A stretch of DNA of 64,000 bases from Vacuolonema iberomarrocanum LEGE 07170 (GTDB taxonomy: Bacteria > Cyanobacteriota > Cyanobacteriia > Elainellales > Elainellaceae): assembly GCA_015207365.1 (NCBI GenBank), contig JADEXA010000003.1, positions 1-64,000 of the forward strand, given 5' to 3'. Both the position numbers and the translations under genes were made by a program. Positions 59,346-64,000 of the stretch are shown in pieces. How positions within the stretch are numbered: the first letter of the stretch is position 1; the number at the start of each line of letters is the position of its first letter. The notes below the pieces were generated by a model. The model was given only the letters and a program-made list of their open reading frames with translations, had not been told where the DNA came from and made no database searches.

Positions 59346-60755
59346 CTACCACAGCTCCATTTTTGGATCGATCAATTGTTGTAAGAGTGCTGCTGTTGCA
59401 AGCAGTTCGCGATCGCCATTGCGTTTACCTATAAGCTGGACACCAATAGGGACGCCACTGCGATTGTCTCGGCGGACTGGAATCGTCACCACAGGATGAC
59501 CTGTGAGGTTGAAGGGGGTTGTGAGCCGGGTCAATGCCTCAAAGTAATTGAGGCGATCGCCTCCGATATCAAAGCTATAGTCATAGTCGCGCACAAAGTC
59601 ATGTTCAGAACTCGCTTCGATATGCTTGAATGCTGGAACTAGTGTGACGGGCAAAATCCAGGCATCGTAGTGATTGAGAAATGCGTCTAGGACTGTGGCT
59701 AGCTGTTGGCGAATTTCGAGGGCTTGACGATATTTGCGTGCTTGTCGTTGATAGCCTGCTTGAATCGGTTGAATGAAGGTGGGAGAACGACGCATTGCCC
59801 CACGACTCATCAGTTGACTGATCAATCGCTGGAATGGGTTTAACATAGCACCAATTTGATGACCCTGAATCATCCCGTAGGCTTGCCATGCCTGGTGCCA
59901 ATCAAAATTGCTTGGAGCTGCCACCTCCGTTTTAACTTGAGCACTGCTCTCCAATTTCTGTTGGAGAATGCTTAATGTGGCTTGGATTTGGGGATGTAAC
60001 GGTAAGTCTTTATGAACAGGTGCGATCGCGATGCGAGTGCTGGTGCGATCGCGGGATAATGACAGGGGCGTTTCACCACTCAACGCTTGCCAGGCTAGGG
60101 CTAAGTCTTCTACCTGGCGAGCTATTGGCCCAACTCTAGGGAGATAGTCGAGCTGGATGTTGGCTTGTTCTAAGAGGGTCATCGTGCCGTGGGTCGAAAC
60201 CCGACCCACACTGGGCATGAGGCTGCACACACCACAAAAGGAGGCGGGCAACCGCAACGATCCCCCTAAATCAGCCCCGATTTCTAAGTAGGTAAGCCTG
60301 GCCGCGACTGCTGCTGCCCCTCCCCCACTGCTGCCCCCTGCCGTAAACTCTGGATTCCAGGGATTGTTGGTTCGTCCATGCAAGGTGTTGTAGGTCTGAA
60401 AATCCATGGCCAAAGGGGGCAGATTGGTTTTACCCAAAATTTGCGCTCCGGCTTGCTTCAGGGCTGCTACAACAGGAGCATCTTTGGTGGGAATAAAGTT
60501 GCGCAATTTTTCATAGCCGCTGGTGCAGGGCATCCCGGCCACATGGATTTGATCTTTGATGGATATGGGTAAGCCTTTCAGCAAACGGGTGGTATCGATG
60601 GGTTGCGATGGGTCTGCCACATAGACAAATGTGTTGTACTGGCCATTCAATTTTGCTATGCGGGCTTGCTGGTATTGAAAGAGTTCTGATGCAGTCAATT
60701 CACCTGTAGAGAGTTTGGCAACGATATCGACTGCACTAAGTTGATGAAGCGTCAT
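59346..60755 (-). CDS. Amidase signature family enzyme
   Basis: 469 residues. The Ser-cisSer-Lys triad is present: Lys in PISIKDQIHVAG (about 66), and the Ser pair in FTAGGSSGGGAAAVA (about 141) and GADLGGSLRLPASFCGV (about 166). It should hydrolyse amides with an acyl intermediate; the family includes fatty acid amide hydrolases and indoleacetamide hydrolases. GatA is unlikely because gatB/gatC are absent and the C-terminal half is divergent. It stands alone on the - strand. Confidence 0.92.
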   Translation of the reverse strand: MTLHQLSAVDIVAKLSTGELTASELFQYQQARIAKLNGQYNTFVYVADPSQPIDTTRLLKGLPISIKDQIHVAGMPCTSGYEKLRNFIPTKDAPVVAALKQAGAQILGKTNLPPLAMDFQTYNTLHGRTNNPWNPEFTAGGSSGGGAAAVAARLTYLEIGADLGGSLRLPASFCGVCSLMPSVGRVSTHGTMTLLEQANIQLDYLPRVGPIARQVEDLALAWQALSGETPLSLSRDRTSTRIAIAPVHKDLPLHPQIQATLSILQQKLESSAQVKTEVAAPSNFDWHQAWQAYGMIQGHQIGAMLNPFQRLISQLMSRGAMRRSPTFIQPIQAGYQRQARKYRQALEIRQQLATVLDAFLNHYDAWILPVTLVPAFKHIEASSEHDFVRDYDYSFDIGGDRLNYFEALTRLTTPFNLTGHPVVTIPVRRDNRSGVPIGVQLIGKRNGDRELLATAALLQQLIDPKMELW

Positions 60756-60861
60756 AACCTATGCCTGTAAACGGGTTCAAGCTCATCAAACTCCATTTAC
60801 AGAAGGCGTGCTGTTCCAATCCTGCGCTATAGCCGTTGGGCACATAGCGATCGCACTTATT

Positions 60862-60965
60862 GATATCAAATTCAGTTAAGGAACCCAACTATCATTTTTG
60901 ACCGCTGCACAGCAGCGGTCAAAAATGATAATTGGGTTTTACGGCTATTTAATCGGATTTGATAT
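60862..60965. repeat. Palindromic element B2 (27-bp core stem, different core)
   Basis: AACCCAACTATCATTTTTGA... at 60882-60908 pairs with 60912-60938 around loop ACA with one mismatch. Ends GATATCAAATTCAGTT and AATCGGATTTGATAT match B1, but the inner core is replaced (TTTTTGACCGCTGC against TTTGCACCCACTGC). It overlaps the last codons and the stop of the AraC gene. Confidence 0.9.
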
Positions 60966-61824
60966 GAATTGGCAACCAAATCTGGGTCAGCAATGCCGCT
61001 GCATCAACCTGTTGCGGATCGTTGAGGTACATCTCAAACGGCAATGTATGCCTCAAGGTATAACCACTATTGGGCAGCCAAGCATAATAGATTTGATTCC
61101 AGGTTTGATGCAGATAATCGTAGGAACCTTGATGCTCAAAGACAATCCAATTGCCTGCTTCGATGCAGAGATGCTGTTGGCTCCATGGACATAACGCAGG
61201 TCTTTCAAACAACCCCCCATACCAAACTGCTGCGGTGAGATCCTTTAAGCTCTTGGGGCTGGCAGGAAAAGCACTGGCTATCCCATACAGCCCATCCCGA
61301 TAGTGCTGTGCCAGTGTTGCAAATTCATGACAAATATCCTGTTCGGCAAAGAATCGCCCGGCGGAGGTGCCATGGGTGACTTTATAGACCAAAAACAATT
61401 GCGGTAAGCGTTGAACATCATAGTGCAATGTTAAAGAATCCGCTGCTGCTGCCTTGAGAAAAGGACGAGAGGGGTGGACGGTATCTAGCCAGGGCTGTGT
61501 TCTGAATTGAGAAGGGCTGACCCCAAAGTGCTGTCGAAAGGCGCGGGTAAAGGCCGAATGGGTTTCAAACCCTACCTCGAGTGCTAAATCTAGCACTCGT
61601 ATGTGTGGATTTTCTTTCAGTAGGGTGGCTGCTTTTTCGAGACGGCGGCTGCGAACATACTGATGGATCGGTTCTCCCATCAATGCTGGAAATAAGCGGT
61701 GGAAATGATATTCAGAAAAAGCAGCGGCATGAGCCACATCTTCAACCGAGAACTTTTGGGTGAGATGATGTTCGATGAATTCTAAAGCGGTTTGAATTCG
61801 GGCGCGATAATAATTGGCATCCAT
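60949..61824 (-). CDS. AraC-family regulator with GyrI-like effector domain
   Basis: About 291 residues from the ATG at 61824; the frame opens seven codons earlier. The N-terminal AraC domain (RIQTALEFIEHHLTQKFSVE, then DVAHAAAFSEYHFHRLFPAL and LDLALEVGFETHSAFTRAFR) precedes a GyrI-like ligand-binding half (about 110-290), the MarA/Rob-type order for multidrug-sensing regulators. Its last five codons and stop fall in palindromic element B2, so the element has formed the C-terminus. Two bases separate the frame from the GNAT gene upstream on the same strand, and EamA lies upstream of that: a possible efflux or resistance unit. Confidence 0.92.
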   Translation of the reverse strand: MDANYYRARIQTALEFIEHHLTQKFSVEDVAHAAAFSEYHFHRLFPALMGEPIHQYVRSRRLEKAATLLKENPHIRVLDLALEVGFETHSAFTRAFRQHFGVSPSQFRTQPWLDTVHPSRPFLKAAAADSLTLHYDVQRLPQLFLVYKVTHGTSAGRFFAEQDICHEFATLAQHYRDGLYGIASAFPASPKSLKDLTAAVWYGGLFERPALCPWSQQHLCIEAGNWIVFEHQGSYDYLHQTWNQIYYAWLPNSGYTLRHTLPFEMYLNDPQQVDAAALLTQIWLPIHIKSD

Positions 61825-61846
61825 GACAAAAGCAGTCTTTGCCATC

Positions 61847-62272
61847 TCACTGTAGATCTTTCTTCAAAAAGAAACGACTACAGCCAGATGGGAAATCGGA
61901 CAATTCACCAAACACAACATAGCCATGCTTTTGGTAGAAGGCGGGTGCTTGAAAACTAAAGGTGTCTAAGTAAGCATGGCGGCAACCGCGTTTCATTGCT
62001 TCTTGTTCGGCAGTGGATAAAAGAACATCCCCAAACCCTTGCCCCCGCAAAGACTCCTGCACCCACAGCACATCGACAAACAACCACTGCCAATAGGTTT
62101 CTCCAACTAGGCCACCAACGATATGGTCGTCTACATCCCTCACGAAGATTGCCAATGGTTTGTAGTTTCCCTCACCTGCTCGATTTTTATTGAAATTCAG
62201 AAGCTGCTGGACAACAAATTCAATGTCATCACGGTGGGGCTCTGTGGCGATTTCAATTCTGTGTTGGTTCAT
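61847..62272 (-). CDS. GNAT-family N-acetyltransferase
   Basis: 141 residues. The acetyl-CoA-binding loop is VQESLRGQGFGDVLL (about 72-86), with strand HIVGGLVGETYWQWLFVDVL before it and the AFYQKHGYVVFGEL end motif after. The substrate is not readable. It is sandwiched between the EamA gene (10 bp upstream) and the AraC gene (2 bp downstream, counting the longer frame), so the three are likely cotranscribed. Confidence 0.92.
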   Translation of the reverse strand: MNQHRIEIATEPHRDDIEFVVQQLLNFNKNRAGEGNYKPLAIFVRDVDDHIVGGLVGETYWQWLFVDVLWVQESLRGQGFGDVLLSTAEQEAMKRGCRHAYLDTFSFQAPAFYQKHGYVVFGELSDFPSGCSRFFLKKDLQ

Positions 62273-62282
62273 AGACTTGAGG

Positions 62283-63224
62283 TTATTCGCCTGAATCTAT
62301 CCGTCGATTGACAAGCATCACGCCACAAAAGACGATCGCACCACCGCTTAGGGAAATGGGCGTCGGAATTTCCCCCAGCCATAGCCACGCAATCAGTAAA
62401 GCCGCAACGGGAATGAGAGCAAGATAGCTTCCGGCTTGTGAGGCTGGAATTTTAGACAACACATATGACCAGGCAATGTAAGCGACAACCCCTGGAAATA
62501 GCCCCATATAAGCCACGGCCAAGGTTGGGGTGATCGGTGCCTGAGCAACTGCCAAGACCGCGCGAGGGGCAAAGAGAAACAAGAACAATGTGCCTGTCCA
62601 GATGGCATAGGTTGTAAATTGAATGGCGGTGTATCGTTGCAGCAATGGTTTTTGCAGCACAGAGTACAGACTAATGGAAAGGGTGGCGACAAAGACGAGG
62701 AGCACCCCGGTTGATAGCTGAAAGCCGCTCGTGCCGCTGAGCGAAATCACACCGACTCCGGCAATACACAGAGCAACACCAAGCCAACCGACATTGCCAA
62801 GACGTTCTCTAAAAAATAAACGCGCCAGTAAGGCAATGACACCGATCTCTGCCGAGATAATGAAGCTGGCTACCCCTGCGGGAACAGTCACTTGACCCGC
62901 ATTCAACATAATGTTGTAGAGTGTAAACCCAATGAATCCGCAACTTGATATGAGGGGAAGGTCGCGCAATCGAGGAGCGGGCATGCGCTTGACCAGGGCA
63001 TATCCCATGAGGAAAAGCGATGCGACAAGGTATCGCAGACAGGCGACTTCGGCAGGAGTATAGGCTGTCAGGGAAACACGGATTGCTGGAAATGCCGATG
63101 CCCATAGCAAAACTGTTGCGGCGATCGCCATCATCACGAGTGCTTTCGGGCGATTCTCCTGAGAAAGGGAGTTGGGACGAAGTGGCCGTTTGCTAGCTTG
63201 GTAAACCAACGAAGATGACACCAT
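62283..63224 (-). CDS. EamA/DMT-family membrane transporter
   Basis: 313 residues with about ten membrane helices in two EamA repeats (for example [100 protein letters not shown]). The WASAFPAIR motif in helix 1 is typical. Such transporters export amino acids or metabolites; the substrate is unknown. First gene of the inferred EamA-GNAT-AraC unit. Confidence 0.94.
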   Translation of the reverse strand: MVSSSLVYQASKRPLRPNSLSQENRPKALVMMAIAATVLLWASAFPAIRVSLTAYTPAEVACLRYLVASLFLMGYALVKRMPAPRLRDLPLISSCGFIGFTLYNIMLNAGQVTVPAGVASFIISAEIGVIALLARLFFRERLGNVGWLGVALCIAGVGVISLSGTSGFQLSTGVLLVFVATLSISLYSVLQKPLLQRYTAIQFTTYAIWTGTLFLFLFAPRAVLAVAQAPITPTLAVAYMGLFPGVVAYIAWSYVLSKIPASQAGSYLALIPVAALLIAWLWLGEIPTPISLSGGAIVFCGVMLVNRRIDSGE

Positions 63225-63413
63225 TTGATTTGTCTCAGGTTATGGGTAAGGGTTGAGTGAGGTTAGGACGGTAAGGGCGATCGCCGCAACAAGTTCGATG
63301 TTAGCTAACGACTGAGCGAAACAGTTTTTGAGACGCGACCGATAAGCCATGACTGTTCCGGTACAGTATTGTGTAGGCGATGAGTTCTAGAGCGAGTTGT
63401 AGAACAAGGAATA

Positions 63414-64000
63414 TCACTTTAGCGACCAGTTATAGGAATGGTCAGTGCTGGGATAGCTACCCTCGCGAACCTCAGCCGCAAAACGCTGGACAGCGGAGGT
63501 AATATGCGTCTGAAGCTGCGCATATCGTTTGACGAAGCGGGGAGATTGTCCTTCGTGCAAGCCCAACATCTCCGTAGAGACCAGAACCTGGCCATCGCAA
63601 TCTGGCCCTGCGCCAATGCCAATGGTGGGAATGGAGAGTGCCTCTGTTACCGCGCGCGCGGCCACACTGGGAATGGCTTCGAGCAACAGCGCGAAGGCTC
63701 CTGCCTGTTCCAGCGCCAAAGCATCTTGAATGAGCTGTTCAACAGCCGCTTGTGTCCTGGCCTGAACTTTGTTTCCGCCTAGCTGATGGTAAGACTGTGG
63801 TGTCAGCCCCAAGTGCCCCATGACTGGGATGCCGCTTTGGGTCAAGCGTTGGATCAGCGCATCATGCCGACCCTCTAGCTTTACAGCCTGAACCCCCGCC
63901 TCCTTGACCAGCCTCCCTGCATTACGAACCCCCTCCTCAAGCGTGTTGTATGAGCCGAAAGGGAGGTCACCGACAACGAGGGCATGGTGCACGGCACGAG
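63414..64000 (-). CDS. panB: PanB, ketopantoate hydroxymethyltransferase (5' end outside window)
   Basis: The frame is open at the right edge, with in-frame RAVHHALVVGDLPFGSYN visible, so the start is outside the window. Landmarks: VKLEGR (metal and substrate), GIPVMGHLGLTPQS, LLEAIP and TIGIGAGPDCDGQVLVSTEML. The enzyme adds a hydroxymethyl group from methylenetetrahydrofolate to 2-oxoisovalerate, the first step of pantothenate and CoA synthesis. About two thirds of the usual 260 or so residues are in view. No panC is seen downstream on this strand. Confidence 0.95.
   Translation of the reverse strand, partial: RAVHHALVVGDLPFGSYNTLEEGVRNAGRLVKEAGVQAVKLEGRHDALIQRLTQSGIPVMGHLGLTPQSYHQLGGNKVQARTQAAVEQLIQDALALEQAGAFALLLEAIPSVAARAVTEALSIPTIGIGAGPDCDGQVLVSTEMLGLHEGQSPRFVKRYAQLQTHITSAVQRFAAEVREGSYPSTDHSYNWSLK

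Noticed and set aside
59346..60755. GatA subunit of the amidotransferase
   Set aside because: No gatB or gatC nearby and the C-terminal half does not resemble GatA; only the amidase signature is shared.

Overview
The window reads as cyanobacterial chromosome. The octamer GCGATCGC (HIP1) recurs inside and between genes. The gene content is typically cyanobacterial: a DUF1822-like protein, CHASE2-CHAT and TPR-CHAT proteins, Uma2-type nucleases, an extended hyp operon, and a group-2a-type HupSL uptake hydrogenase without signal peptide. hupL is uninterrupted and hupW lies directly downstream, which fits a non-heterocystous cyanobacterium. I cannot name the species.

Layout. (1) 1-12.3 kb, + strand: six tightly packed genes, namely two near-identical TPR-CHAT caspase-fold proteins (the first cut by the left edge), a sigma-70-like protein, a DUF1822-like protein, a membrane CHAT-CHASE2 protein and a secreted DUF928-like protein. 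Three junctions overlap or nearly touch (ATGA, ATGA, 2 bp). I regard this as the best candidate for an undescribed system: a possible sensor, protease and transcription module with no known function. (2) 12.3-22.9 kb: Uma2-like protein, PAS-GAF-GGDEF cyclase, short LeuA/NifV-like enzyme, a 54-residue membrane peptide with its own terminator, a membrane TPR protein, an exported TPR-CHAT protein and a PLP enzyme. (3) 23.0-26.7 kb: AT-richer and poor in HIP1, with a frameshifted gene carrying a fresh 79-bp tandem duplication, a GNAT protein, an M28 peptidase and an AraC regulator. (4) 27.4-29.1 kb: TPR protein and a small DUF6892-like protein.

(5) 29.2-44.1 kb: hydrogenase region. On the - strand run TPR, two small membrane proteins, NifU-Rieske fusion, NHL propeller, then hypF-C-D-E-A-B. 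Divergently, on the + strand, run hupS, hupL, a strong terminator and hupW. HypA/B deliver nickel, HypC/D/E/F make the Fe(CN)2CO group, HupW trims HupL, and the extra genes probably serve FeS-subunit assembly or membrane attachment. The 980-bp divergent spacer holds a GTA-N8-TAC (NtcA-type) site and two palindromes. (6) 44.1-47.5 kb: a solitary Eco57I-like type IIG restriction-modification protein. (7) 48-63.2 kb: small-molecule and stress genes with their regulators (NUDIX, RidA, SDR, two AraC, NmrA/HxlR pair, beta-propeller/LysR pair, isochorismatase-like, saccharopine-dehydrogenase-like, amidase, GNAT, EamA). panB runs off the right edge.

A second theme is repeats. At least five kinds of nested palindromes are scattered through the window. 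They have long, almost perfect inner stems. In two families the outer ends are conserved while the stem core differs by compensated changes or complete replacement. Four of them lie over the stop codon of the adjacent gene. Another G/C-tract repeat sits in frame in both CHAT genes and again between hypC and hypD. No rRNA, tRNA or CRISPR was found.
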